From Aplectana chamaeleonis (lineage: Eukaryota > Nematoda > Chromadorea > Rhabditida > Cosmocercidae), in the NCBI GenBank assembly GCA_029168955.1, contig JAPDOI010001747.1:82362-146361 (forward strand): a stretch of DNA of 64,000 nucleotides, read 5' to 3'. The translations under genes and the position numbers were made by a program. The notes beneath the pieces were generated by a model. The model made no database searches. It saw nothing but the letters and a program-made list of their open reading frames with translations, and had not been told where the DNA came from. Of the stretch, positions 53,165-64,000 are shown in pieces; within the stretch, counting starts at the first letter, position 1; every line of letters begins with the position of its first letter.

Positions 53165-55486
53165 GTCGCCCTATTAATAAAGAAAGAAAGAAAAAGCGCC
53201 TGCAGTTAAGGTTCGAGTTTTTGCGTAGAATTTTTAAAGCTCCTCCCCTGGTACTTGATGTTCTCACCTCGACAATACACTCAGGCCGCAGACCAAAGTC
53301 CGGTTTATACAGGAGTTTGTGCAGCAGTAGTAAGTCATGAAACTTTCTTCTTATCAAAAGAGATTGCAAGTTGAGCTCACTATTCCTGGTTTCTGCAGAT
53401 GGCATTTGTTGATAATGGCAAAATCCAAGCTTCCTGATCATTAACTTCCTTGTGAACCCGTTTTGCACCTTCTCAAGTCTAACTATGCTCTTCTTTTTGT
53501 GTGGAAAATACACCGGTGTCCCATACTCAAGAATAGGTCTAACATAGGTTTTGTAGGCTCTAAGTAGCACCGCGCTGCTTCTTGTCCCCAGTCCCCTGAA
53601 TATATTATTTGCGACCACGGTTGCTCTGGCAGATACCCATTCGCAGTGTTTGTCAAAACTGAGGCTTCGTGTGAGGATAAATCCCAGGTCAGTGATCTGC
53701 TCGACATTCTCGATCTCAGTCCCTTCGACATTGTAAGTATGACAGTTATTCGAAGAACCCAGGTGCAGAGTTTTCGTTTTTTCCTTCGATAACGGTAAAT
53801 CCCATTCATGAGACCAGACCGCCATTGCGTCTATTGCATTTTGAATTGCATCAATGTCCTCCCTGGAGCCAGCCCGGCGAAAAATCTTTATATCGTCTGC
53901 AAATGCACAGAAATCTACTCCAAATCCACTTAATAAGTCCCCCAGCTCGTGCGTGTATATATTGAACAGAATCGGTGAAAGAACTCCACCCTGCGGAACT
54001 CCACTACACACTGGGTGATTCTGCGAATACGAAGTGTTCCTCGAACCGAAAAGGTCCTTTGTTCCAAAAATGAGGCAAATCCAAGAAACTATGCGCGGGT
54101 GTACGCCTACCATTGCTAGTTTTTGTATTAGCTTATGATGTGGGACTTTGTCAAATGCCTTGGAGAAATCGAAAAAACAACATCGACATTACTACCTTGG
54201 TCTAAAAGAGACGTCCAGTTGTTTAGGGCTTCAATCATAGCTGTCACAGTTGACTTACCCTTTTGAAAGCCATGCTGATGGGGGGAAATAACCGAACAAT
54301 TTTCGAGATGTGCTCCTATTCTCTTCTTTAGAATTTTTCGAACAACCTAGCGAACAATGAAGTTATACTAACTGGTCTGTAGTTGGAAGGCTCTGTGAAT
54401 GGCGCCTTTTAGGAAGAGGAGTGACATAAGATAATTTCCATCGATTCGGAACTTCACTTGTCATAAAGCTCAAGTTGAAAAGGAACTCTAGAGGCCCCGC
54501 TATTTCATGGGCGACTTTCTTCACGAACATCAGAGGGATATCATCCGGCGTTCTCGAAGACGAGTTTGGCCATTTCACAAGTTCAGTTATAATTTCTTCC
54601 TTATAGAACCAACAGGAATCTTGCATTACCCCAAAGCTCGGAGATACCAGCCCTGCTTGGTCCAGTGAAGAAGCTCTTGAAAATGACAGTTCGAAAGTAT
54701 TTGCCAAAAGTTCTGCCTTGTCCCTATCAGCCCTGAGGATATTTCCGTCAGACGTCTTAAGCGCCCCAATGGTTTTTTATCATGCATTCTGTAGTTGAAA
54801 AGCTTGTAAAACGCATTCCTATCTTCCGACTCGATGACTTTCTTCTCTATGCTATCGTTGTACTTTTTAAGCTTGCGTTCAGACTTACCATTTATGTCCA
54901 GAACTTTGCCCAGGTAGCGGTGGTATTATATTCTTTTGCAGCAAACCACGCATCTGTGCGCAACCCTTGAAACGCCTCGAGGTATGGGGAAAGCCTGCGG
55001 TGACCGCTAGGAACCATGTGCATCGGTACAAAAAGTTCAATGCAGTGGTGGATTATGGCAATTAAAATTTCGTATTTTCCATTAACCGTAGCCTCTGACT
55101 GAAAAGAACTATACCAATCAACATTTATCAGGTACTCCTTTATCAGGTCAAAACGAGCTGCCTTGAAATTTCTTTTCATCTCTTTCATGGTATTTTGTTT
55201 ACGAAGCTTGAGCCTGTACTGAACCAAGGAGTGGTCACTCGAACCCAGGGGAGGCAAGACACTTGTATTCGACACGAAATCAGTTTCAGAGCAGAGCACC
55301 AAATCTAGGATATTACCCCCACAAGTCTCCGATTTAACATACTGCGACAGAGAATGAGTGCAGCACACATTCAAAAAACTCCTGGAAACAGAACTATTGG
55401 CGGTATAGGTGCCCTCCCATAGCACGTCAGGGAAATTGAAGTCGCCGGTGGTTATGCAGGGGTAATTAACGGACACCATATTGTAC
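53165..55486 (-). mobile_element. CR1-like LINE copy L-B, 5'-truncated
   Basis: Minus strand: endonuclease C-half (55486-54892), linker and early RT (54707-54363), RT palm and C-terminal part (about 54200-53200), and a T/C-rich end with CTTTCTTTCTTTATTAATA near 53165-53200. Related to L-A at 19.1-25.0 kb but a different subfamily. The 5' truncation point is fused head-to-head to copy 7 of the 2A/PHD LINE. Confidence 0.8.
53200..55486 (-). pseudogene. CR1-like ORF2 fragment (L-B)
   Basis: Endonuclease: ITTGDFNFPDVLW, CGGNILDLVLCS and LGSSDHSLVQYRL (Asp, Asn and His present). Early RT: TPDDIPLMFVKKVA, IAGPLEFLFNLSF, VPNRWKLSYVTPLPKR. Palm: a frame break near 54170, then CSGVPQGGVLSPILFNIYTH (motif B) and CAFADDIKIF (motif C). 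Post-palm: DLGFILTRSLSFDKH, YVRPILEYGTPVY, LEKVQNGFTRKLMIR. The open frame continues into LINE copy 5 at 53104, which is a chance read-through. At least three frameshifts. Function would be LINE integration. Confidence 0.82.
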
Positions 55487-58400
55487 ATATAAATCTCAAC
55501 GGCCTTCGTGGCAAGCTTTCTGAGCTATCTCTCTTTGCACGTACTTACCATCCAGACGTGATCATGGTTCAGGAAACCAAGCTCTCTCCATCCCCTACAA
55601 ATCCTCATCCCAATATCCCGGGCTATACTTCTTACCATGCTCCAAGGTCAAATCTTGGCGGAGGAGTTTCCACTTTTGTATTATCTACTCTTCCCTCACA
55701 CCTCATACCTAACACTCCCACGGACGGTACTCTCGAGTACCTCCCGGTCCATCTCCCTCTTAAAACTCCCCTTTCTCTCTTCAACATCTATATTCCCCTT
55801 CCACATCATGCCCTCCATCCTATGATCCTATTCTACTCCTCAGGCAGCTTTACGACTGCTCCCTCTCATCTTCGTCTATATTTGCGGGCGATTTTAATGC
55901 TCACACATTTTGCTCGTCTCTTGGCTCTGATGCTAGAGGAAGTGACGTCGAGGAATGGGCGGAGGAGTGCGACCTGGTCATACTAAACGATGATCAGCCC
56001 ACTCGCCTCCCTGCCAACGGCCGATCTTCTAGCCCAGACATAACTCTTGTCTCTTCCAACCTTTCAAACACCTGCTCATGGTCTCCCTCGACTACATTGT
56101 CTAGTGATCATATTCCTGTCTTTGTGCACATCGATCTCTCAAATTCTCTTGCTCCGTATTCTGGTGTTCGACAACGTTCTTATCTCAATTTAGGCCAAGC
56201 AGACTGGTGCCTGTTCAGCGAGGTTGCGCTCCGCCTAGCGGCTGACTATCCGTGGAACGGCAATGTGCATCAAAAAGAGCACCACCTGTCTGATGTAATC
56301 CGCCGGGCCATGAAGGCGGCTATTCCTGTTGGCCGCGTTAAGACGTTCTATCCAAACGTCACCAGAGAAATTATTCAAAAGATTAGGACTAGAGATGCCA
56401 GGAGAGCAGCCGACCATCTAGACCCTGTCGCTGCTCAACTCGATGACGAGATCAGAAAAGATCTGGACAGGCACAAGAAAGAAGAATGGGAAAAGTTCAC
56501 GGGACAGTTGGATTTCAAGGCGGACAGTGCAACTACGTGGAAGGTACTACGGAAGCTATCTGGAAAGAGCTCGCCAGCTACCGTATCCACCATTGAATTT
56601 GATAATAACGTTTTCAAGACGGGTAAGGAAGCCGCCTACTCTCTTGGAAAAAGCTTCTTTGTCACAAGTACACGGCGTGGTCCGCAGAATAGAGTGACAG
56701 TTAGAGAGCTGTGCCGCCTCCCGCTCATGAGCACGGCCGATGCGTACACTGTGGCGCACGTAGAGAAGATCATTAAGGACATGCGGTACTCCAAAGCTGT
56801 CGGTCCCGACGGCATTTGTCCTGCTGTACTGAAGAAGCTCCCGACTGAGATCCTCCCACTCGTCGTTGATGTGATTAACATTTCATTCAGCTCGTGCATT
56901 ATTCCCCAAAACTGGAAGACAGCCAACGTCATCCCGTTGCCAAAGCCAGGCAAACCTAAGTCGTCAGTTAAGGGTTATCGACCCATTAGCTTGATGTCAC
57001 CTTTCGCTAAGGTAGCCGAAAAGCTCATTGTGGAGAATTTAGCAGAGCATAACGAGAAACAATTGTTTCAACACGGGTTCAAAAGGCTGCATTCTACAAC
57101 TACTGCGTTGCTAGAAATTACTAGCTATGCAATCGACGGGTTCAACGCTTTGAAGCCATTGAGAACTGTTGCTGTCGCGTTGGATCTCACCAAGGCTTTC
57201 GATACGGTTAACCTAGGAATCCTGTCAAGAAACGTTTTGGAGTCGTCAATACCACCGTGGCAAAAGCGCTGGATATCGGCCTGTATCAAAGGTCGACGGG
57301 CAAGAGTCATGTTCCAGAACCATGTCTCCAACAGTATTCCTATGGCAGCTGGAGTCCCCCAGGGCGGTGTTTTATCACCAGCTCTCTTCACTCTGTATCT
57401 AGAAGATATGCCTGAACCACCACAGGATATCAAGACTGTCGCCTACGCCGATGATATAACAATCATGTGTCGAGACCGGGATATAAAGGTAGCCGCCACC
57501 AAGATCAACGAGTACCTGAAGACGCTGAAGAGGTTCTTCGACGACAAGATGCTAAAGATCTTCGCATCGAAATCATCAGTATCCGTCCTCACAACGGACC
57601 CATCCGAGCACAGAGCTCATCCGGAGGTAGAGTGGGATGGAGACCGTCTGCCTGCTGCTCGATTTCCAAAACTGCTCGGTCTTGTGCTCGATCCGTCGCT
57701 CAAGTTTCATAAAAATACCGAGCAGAAGCAGGCTGTCGTTAAAGCCAAACTCAATGTTCTCAGGGCTCTAGGCGGTACCTCATGGGGTAGCAGCAAGGAA
57801 ACGATACTCATGACATATAAGGCGATTCTTCAGCCAGCCATGTAATACGCCGCACCGGTTTGGCAGCATCTAGTTTCAGAATCTTCCTGGTTTAAGATGC
57901 AACGCGCACAAAATGCCGCTCTTCGCATTGCCACCGGATGTGCAAAGAGTTCCCCAGTCGAGCATCTGCATGCCGAAGCCCGTCTATTGCCTGTGAAGGA
58001 GCACTGTCAGCTGCAAGCCCAACAATTATGAATCAATATTATTAAGCAACCAAACCACCCGTCCTGGAGAGTGCTTAACCCCGTTAGAGAGAGAGAGAGC
58101 CAAAAGAATGCCATTTGCCGATGCTCCATGCAAAGTTAACTTGCAGAGATGGCACGACTCACAGCAAGAACGACTCCGTCTTTTGCGCGAGGAGCACACC
58201 AAGTTCGTACGGTGTCATCTTGAGAAGGCGGCGGTGAATCCTGTACTAGGAGAAGTACCGCCCCCAGTCTGCGAATCCGAGACTCAACTCGGAAGAAGGG
58301 CTAGATGCACACTGGCATCGTTGCGCTGCGGTCACTCGTCAATGCTCATGTCCTACGTCAGCAAAATCGACAGCAGCAAATCTGATGTCTGTCCGGACTG

Positions 58401-58518
58401 CGGTACTATCGGCCATGATACAGCACATTTATTTCGCTGTCCGGTGAGACCTACCACGCTGACCATAATGGATCTATGGACGAATCCACTACTGGTCGCC
58501 CAGTTTCTTCACCTATGA
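55487..58518 (+). pseudogene. Endonuclease and reverse transcriptase, copy 7
   Basis: VIMVQETKLSPS and GGGVSTFVLSTLPSH in one frame, a frameshift near 55800, then [10 protein letters not shown] and SSDHIPVFVHIDLS. The frame from 56097 is open for 582 codons: GPDGICPAVLKKLP, VIPLPKPGKPKSS, LDLTKAFDTVN, GVPQGGVLSPALFT, AYADDITIMC. It ends at a TAA (57843-57845) that replaces the Glu of LEYAAPVW. A GA-run expansion near 58090 shifts the frame again before CPDCGTIGHDTAHLFRCP and the stop at 58516-58518. The catalytic residues of both domains are intact. Confidence 0.88.
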
Positions 58519-58557
58519 CAAAACCCTCGATGTGGCTGCAAAGAAGAAGAAGAAGAG
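55487..58557 (+). mobile_element. 2A/PHD LINE copy 7, 5'-truncated
   Basis: Starts in the HINLNGL codons of the endonuclease and runs to (AAG)n at 58540-58557. It is a third subfamily (about the same as copy 3). The 3' tail abuts the Ty3/gypsy pol gene, which ends there. Confidence 0.88.
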
Positions 58558-61541
58558 AACTTCCTTTCTCAGCGTTTCCGGCACAACAACCCTATCGTTT
58601 GCCATCACGCAGCCTTGCACTATCGATAACGATTCACGCTTATTGTACAACTGCTTAAAGCCACATTTCATAACTTTCGGCCATTTTCCAGTATCGATGA
58701 AACTCTTCAGCTTTCGCAACAGAACCTTTTCCGTGTGCTCACGAATCATCTCAGCTGTCACGGGCAATCTGCGTACAGCATCTGCGAGCACTAGTTTCAC
58801 GTCCCTCTCCACTGAGGCGACAACGCAATCCTCCTCTACTAGGGGATGCCTTCGGATCAATCTCGATAATCCATCAGCCTGTCCAAACGAATCCGTCTTG
58901 TTGTATTCGATTTCAAAATCATAGCCTATCAGCATTGTTGCTCAACGCATCAAACGGTCAGCTGAATGGACCGGTACGCCCTTCTTGCTGCCGAATATGG
59001 CCAGCAACGGCTTGTGGTCAGTACGGAGCGTGAAATGCCTCCCGTACACATACTTGTGGAACTTTTTGATTGCCTCGTCAAGCCCCAAAGCTTCCTTTTC
59101 GATTTGGGAATATTTCTTCTCTGCAGAAGTCAGTGATCTCGAGCCGTGAGCAATCGGCTTTTCTGTTCCGTCTGGTATTCTATGCGAGATCACATACCCT
59201 ATTCCATAATCGCACGCATCTGCCGCTACGATCAGTTTTTTCTTAGGGCCGTAATGTGTCAAGTTCAAATCTGACACCAACATTTTCTTCAATTTCACGA
59301 ACGCTGTTTCGTGTGTTTGCTTCCATGTCCACTTGACATCTTTTTTCAACAAAGCATCTAACGGTCCACGCAACTCTTTCAGTTGGGAATGAAAGCCGAA
59401 TAGTACGTGACCATGCCTAAGAACGCGCGTAGTTGTGCCACATTCTCCGGGGCTGACATCCTGACAATGGCAGCAACCTTCTCAGGATTTGGACGACGAC
59501 CTTCCTTATCAACAATGAATCCAAGGAAGTGAATCTCTGATTTAGCGAACGAGCACTTACCCAGTCTCACTCGAAACCCGTACTCCGCTATGCGTTCAAA
59601 CAAAGCGAGGAGATTCTTCTTGTGCAACTCTGGTGTCTTTCCGACCACCACAGTGTCATCCAAATAAGCGGCTACTCCATCTAGGCCTGCTATCATTTTA
59701 TTCATGATGCTTTGGAAAATGCCTGGTGCTGTCTTGATACCAAACGGCAAACGTTTGTATCGATATAGACCTTTGTGCGTGTTTATGACGACCATTTGCC
59801 TGGCCTCATCTGTCAACTCAACTTGGAGATACGCATCAGAAAAATCGATCTGCGAGAAAACTGTTCCACCATTCAGCGAGGCGAATATATCCTCCGGAAT
59901 TGGAATGGGGTACTCGTAATCCTCCAAGGATCTGTTCAGACCAGTCGAAAAATCGGCACAGACTCTTATCTTGCCATTCGCTTTGCGTACGCAAACAATT
60001 GGAGCCGCCCATTCGCTGTGAGATATTGGTTCAATAACTTCCATCTCCACAAGGCGTTCAATTTCCTTTTCGACAGTCTCCAGCGACGCATGTGCAACAG
60101 GTCTTTTCATTCGGAAAATAGGCTTCGCACCTTGCAGCAGCTTCAGCTCTGCCTTTTCTTTGGTGCACGTGCCCAGGCCTTCTTGAAACACAGCTTCAAA
60201 TTTTTGTTTTAGTTCCGATATCAGCTTGGCATCATCATTGGTACTCACGTGAGCTACCATTTTCTCCATATGATATGCCATATCAGCGTTCTGACATATC
60301 CAATCGAGTCCTACTAGGCTCTTGTGAGGGGTAACGTAACAACCTCCCTCACCAACGGCACCTTTCAGTTTGAACTGACATTTCAGTTCACCAAAAACCT
60401 TCATCTGGTTTCCACTAGCGTCCTTGATGACCAAACTAGTGCGAGTGAGTTTCGGTCTGCCCATTTTGTTCCACATATCTACATTCAACAATGTAACATC
60501 TGAGCCAGTATCCAGTTGAAACTCCACTTTGTGCCCGTTGACGTACTGCCTTACTGCATTCGCGTCAGCCTCAGCACTTCCTGCGAGAACTACTCGCCCG
60601 CAGCGCTTCTTGTGAGGTTTTCTTTCGGCCCTCGACTTGAATCTTTTACTGTATTGTGATGCTCTCCCACAATACTTCTCTTTGTGCCCTTTACCTTTGC
60701 ATGAGTTGCAAGCCCACACCTTGCTTCGGTTTTCTCGACTTGTGTGACCAGTCCTACCACAGTTCCAGCATTCGATAACGCGGCCTTCCCGTTTTAGCTC
60801 GCTTTCAACTTTTCTCACATCGGTTGGGTCGCTTTCGATCATCTTTGACGTGTTCAACAACGTCACTATTCGATCACACTCTTTATACATCTCATGCAAG
60901 CTTGGTCTTCGATTTTCCTTTGCTTCCTTATCCAAGAAGGCAAGCAATCGCGGTCTAATTTCTCGATCTTTGTTGGATTTCAGACCGTAAATCCACAACA
61001 AAGACTTCAAACTCTCTGGGTCTAGCTCACCGAAACTCGCGTATTCACACATTTCATTCACCCGACCGGTGTACTCCATGAAATCTTCCGAATCCCATTT
61101 CTCTATCTTGAAACATTGGTAACGGGCTGTGAATACTGATTTCCTGACATCGAACATGTCCCTGAGAATTGCTATCATCTCGTTGTATTGAACATCGGAT
61201 GGTAATCTGGGAAGGATTTGTCGCTTGTACCGTTCAAACGCATCATTATCCAACTTCCCAATCAGTAATCTCGACCTCGCATCTTCTGCAAGGGGGGCAC
61301 CATCTTTCATTATGATGTCCTCATGTCTGGCATACCACCGAGAGAAACACTGATCAGTCTCGGGATCAAACGCAAACATGGCTACCCGACTGTTCAACTC
61401 CGATATCAAAGTCGAAGGAGCTGATAACGATTCATTTTTTAGGTTCACCTCATTTTTCATGGTCATCATTTTAACCATCTCTTGCATCAGCGCGATTTGC
61501 TGAGCATTCTGCTCAAGGAGCTTCTGAACTTCAGAGTCCAT
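58558..61541 (-). pseudogene. Ty3/gypsy gag-pol, broken
   Basis: The first real ATG is at 61541 (MDSEVQKLLEQ). Gag, residues about 1-250, ends in two zinc knuckles. The second, CNSCKGKGHKEKYC, is intact; the first has Asn in place of the last Cys. Protease: FQLDTGSDVTLLN. Reverse transcriptase: YPIPIPEDIFASLNGGTVFS, DFSDAYLQVELTD, LPFGIKTAPGIFQSIM and AAYLDDTVVVG (YLDD). RNase H: AADACDYGIGYVISH, IEKEALGLDEA and LRTDHKPLLAIF (Asp, Glu, Asp). A one-base loss at about 59380 gives a stop after TYYSAFIPN, and TGA replaces a Trp at 58939. After a basic linker the frame ends at VVVPETLRKEVL, where the integrase zinc finger should start. Gag and pol share one frame. Confidence 0.88.
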
Positions 61542-61755
61542 TGCTCGCTCATAAGTACTGCTCAAGCGTCTCGAACGCGAGCTCTCTTAACTGTTTCCAA
61601 GCACTTTGGCGTACGACCACCAATCGATCGTGTCAGCAAGTTTCCAGATTCAAGAGTCTGGCTTGCTTCTTGCTCACTTATCGATCACCAATCGATCGAT
61701 TTTTTTTACCTGATCGCCAACTGTTGTGTTCTGTGGACACAATGTGGCGTACACC

Positions 61756-61761
61756 TTTATT
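61756..61761 (-). promoter_or_regulatory. Polyadenylation signal AATAAA in the LTR
   Basis: CCCAATAAAGGTG on the minus strand, about 35 bp before the LTR end. Confidence 0.6.
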
Positions 61762-61982
61762 GGGAAACAGTAGATGGCCACAACACGTGGCAATGTACAG
61801 CAACGGGTGAGGCGAGTCTTGTCCTGCTTGATGTCGACGTCGTCGATGGCGTGGCGTCGAGTCGGTGAGCAGTGCAGGAACGGTGGTCTTCAGTCGAGTC
61901 CAGGAGGCAGTCGAGTTGCTGGCGAGGCTGGTGAAGTCGAAGACTGAACTGAGCACTGGGCCTCACTAGAGCAAAGTAGCGG

Positions 61983-61990
61983 TATTTATA
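61983..61990 (-). promoter_or_regulatory. TATA box in the LTR
   Basis: CCCTATAAATACCGC on the minus strand, about 90 bp inside the LTR. Confidence 0.6.
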
Positions 61991-62081
61991 GGGCTTCAGG
62001 GCAATGATACCGATAAGATGTGATACGTGCATCTACTTGTGATACACGTCTACACTTGTGATACACGTCTATATCACAACA

Positions 62082-62157
62082 GGACGAATCCTGTGAAGGT
62101 CGCCCAGTTCCTCAACCTATGACAAAAACCACTTTTAAGCTGCAGAAGGAGAAGAAG
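62082..62157 (+). mobile_element. 2A/PHD LINE copy 8, 3' end only
   Basis: GGACGAATCCTGTGAAGG continues to the stop of the family and an imperfect AAG tail (GAAGGAGAAGAAG). It is cut on its 5' side by the LTR and on its 3' side abuts copy 9. Confidence 0.85.
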
Positions 62158-64000
62158 CCTTACCTTCTCATATTATCGCTAATACTCCTAAGGACGGTAT
62201 TCTCGAGTACATTCCTGTCCACCTCCCCCTCAAAACCCCTTTATCTCTATGTAGCATCTACATTCCTCCTATATCATCTTGTTCCCCCTCTTATAATCCT
62301 ATTCCCCTCTTTAAGCAGTTGTACGACTGCTCACTCTCCCCTTCAGCTGTCTTTGCGGGTGACTTCAATGCTCACACGTTCTGTTCCGCTCTTGTTTCTG
62401 ACGCCAGAGGGGAAGATGTCGAAGAACCCACTCGTCTCCCTGCCAACGGCCGACCTTCTAGCCCAGATATCTCTCTCGTGTCATCCAATCTTTCTAATGC
62501 TTGCACGTGGTCCACATCCTCAACTCTCTCCAGTGATCACATTCCCGGCTTTGTCTATATTGATCTCTCTGACTCTTGCCCCTTATTCTGGTTTTCGTCA
62601 TCGTATTTATCTTAATTTAGGCCTAGCAGACTGGACCCTGTTCAGAGATGTTGCACTCCGCCATGCGGTCGACTACCCATGGAATATTGATGTTCATCAG
62701 AAAGAGCGCCATCTAACAAGTGCCATCCGCAAGGCCATGAAAGCAGCAATTCCTGAGGGTCGTGTCAAGACCTTTTTCACAAATGTCAGCAGGGAGATAC
62801 TGCAGAAGATAAGAATCGGAGATGAGAAGAGAGCCGTAGACCATCTAGACGCGGAGATTGCTGTGCTGGATAATGAGATCAAGCAGGATCTGGATAAGAA
62901 CAAGAAGGAATGCTGGGAGAAGTTCACTGAAAAGCTGAATTTCAAGGCGGACGGAACTACGACGTGGAAAGTGTTGAGGAAAATTTCCGGAAAGTCCGCT
63001 CCCCCATGAGCTCCGCTATTGAGTTCGAGGAGAACGTCTTCAAATCAGGGAAAGCGGCTGCTTACGCACTCGGCAAGAATTTTTTCATCACACGTACCAA
63101 GCGAGGCGTGCAAAATAGAGTCACGTTTAGAGAGCTGAGCCGGTTGCCGCTCATGAACGGTTCTGAGGCCTTTACTCTCACACAAGTAGAGAAGGCTATC
63201 AAAGAAATGCGGAATTCGAAGGCTATCGGACCTGACGGTATCTCCCCAGCCATCCTGAAGAAGCTTCCCACGGAACTTCTACCGATGCTTGCAGATATCA
63301 TTAACACTTCTTTCCGAACCTGCACTCTTGGAAGACAGCCAATGTGATACCGTTGCCAAAGCCAGGCAAGTCCCAAAGCACGGCAAAAGGCTTTCGATCA
63401 ATAAGCCCGTTATCGCCCGTCGCTAAATTAGCTGAAACGTTGATCGTGACGGACCTGGCTGATCGAAATGAGCGACAGCAGCATCACCATGGGTTCAGGA
63501 AACTTCACTCTACTACTACTGCTCTATTGGAGATCGTGAGCTTTGCGGTCGATGGGTTCAACATGAGAAAGCCCCTGAGAACGGTGGCCGTCGCCCTTGA
63601 CCTGAGCAAAGCGTTTGACTCTGTTAACTTGGGACTGCTGTCCGAGAAACTGCTCAAGTCGTCGCTACCATCATGGCAGAAGCGATGGGTTGCAGCGTTC
63701 ACGAAGGGCCGCCGGGCTAAGGTTCTCTTCCAGAATCACGTGTCCGATAGCATTCCAATAGCGGCCGGTGTTCCGCAAGGCGGAGTGTTGTCCCCTGCCC
63801 TATTCAGCCTGTATCTTGAGGACATTCCCGAGCCTCCCAATGATGTAAAGATTGTTATTTATGCCGACGACATCACCATCATGTGCCAGGACCGTGACCT
63901 GCAGATAGCTGCTAACAAGATCAGCGCCTATCTCGTCGAGTTGAAGCTCTTCCTCGATAATATGATGCTCACAGTCTCTGCTGCAAAATCTTCTGTTTCA
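62158..64000 (+). mobile_element. 2A/PHD LINE copy 9, 5'-truncated, runs off the window
   Basis: Begins in the endonuclease ([13 protein letters not shown] codons). It has lost 42 bp after GEDVEE compared with copy 2. SSDHIPGFVYIDLS keeps the His. A one-base loss at about 63005 and a 10-bp loss at about 63328 break the frame. RT motifs LDLSKAFDSVN, GVPQGGVLSP and YADDITIMC are all readable before the window ends. Same subfamily as copies 2 and 5. Confidence 0.88.

Larger units (their letters stand above)
58558..62081 (-). mobile_element. Ty3/gypsy-type LTR retrotransposon, 3' half missing
   Basis: 5' LTR 61722-62081, a primer-binding-like TGGCGATCAGG directly after it (61709-61719), then gag-pol to the RNase H/integrase border. 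The element ends at 58558 where the tail of LINE copy 7 begins, so integrase and the 3' LTR are absent. The outer LTR edge interrupts LINE copy 8 within GGACGAATCC. Confidence 0.85.
61722..62081 (-). repeat. 5' LTR of the Ty3/gypsy element
   Basis: 360 bp, beginning TGTTGTGATAT and ending CACAACA (minus strand), an inverted TGTTGTG pair. Three copies of a GTGTATCACAAGT-like word lie near the start. It contains a TATA box and an AATAAA signal in the right order. Confidence 0.8.

Noticed and set aside
52380..54113. 577-codon frame that looks like a CR1-type RT fused to a 2A/PHD protein
   Set aside because: It crosses the 53104 boundary between L-B and LINE copy 5, marked by a target duplication. 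Chance read-through.

Overview
This is eukaryotic, intron-bearing, repeat-dense DNA with no recognisable host gene. The most likely source is a rhabditid nematode, possibly a strongylid or hookworm relative. The clues are a Tc3-like transposase with a 57-nt GT...AG intron ending in CTTCAG, a DD34D mariner, an RTE-like LINE, a Ty3/gypsy element, non-autonomous hAT elements with the CAGGGATGTGCGGCAA type of end, and many foldback and TTAA-flanked MITEs. Species cannot be fixed from the sequence alone. All coding capacity belongs to transposable elements, and every element seen is broken.

Layout. 0-15 kb holds hairpins, three TTAA MITEs (two abutting), a decayed CR1-like LINE piece and a TIR element, with no gene. 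15-16.7 kb is an RTE-like LINE lacking most of its reverse transcriptase. 17.2-18.5 kb is a long-TIR element carrying a tRNA-Ser-like sequence. 19.1-25.0 kb is a CR1-like LINE on the minus strand (ORF1 remnant, endonuclease, reverse transcriptase), split by a Tc3-like transposon and by a minisatellite. 25.4-27.4 kb is a mariner whose frame is cut by a TTAA MITE. 28.4-30.2 kb is a hAT-type element with a perfect 8-bp duplication. 34.1-36.9 kb is a foldback element holding another hAT-type element, which holds further repeats.

37.4-64 kb is a nest built mainly from nine copies of one LINE family, called here the 2A/PHD LINE. Full-length copies are about 3.45 kb and are read as one frame: a 2A-like peptide (GVERNPGP), a PHD finger, an APE-type endonuclease, a reverse transcriptase and a C-terminal zinc motif. 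The stop lies about 23 nt before an (AAG)n 3' end. Copy 6 is inserted in copy 5 with a 9-bp duplication, and copy 5 has an 11-bp duplication; together these fix both termini exactly. The first 73 nt can be drawn as a hepatitis-delta-like self-cleaving ribozyme, with some imperfect parts. A truncated Ty3/gypsy element (58.6-62.1 kb) sits in the 3' end of another copy.

The 2A/PHD LINE with its defined 5' terminus and candidate ribozyme is the most interesting system here. The nested insertions also give a relative chronology of several transposon families. No statement here rests on a database search; clade names come from visible motifs and layout.
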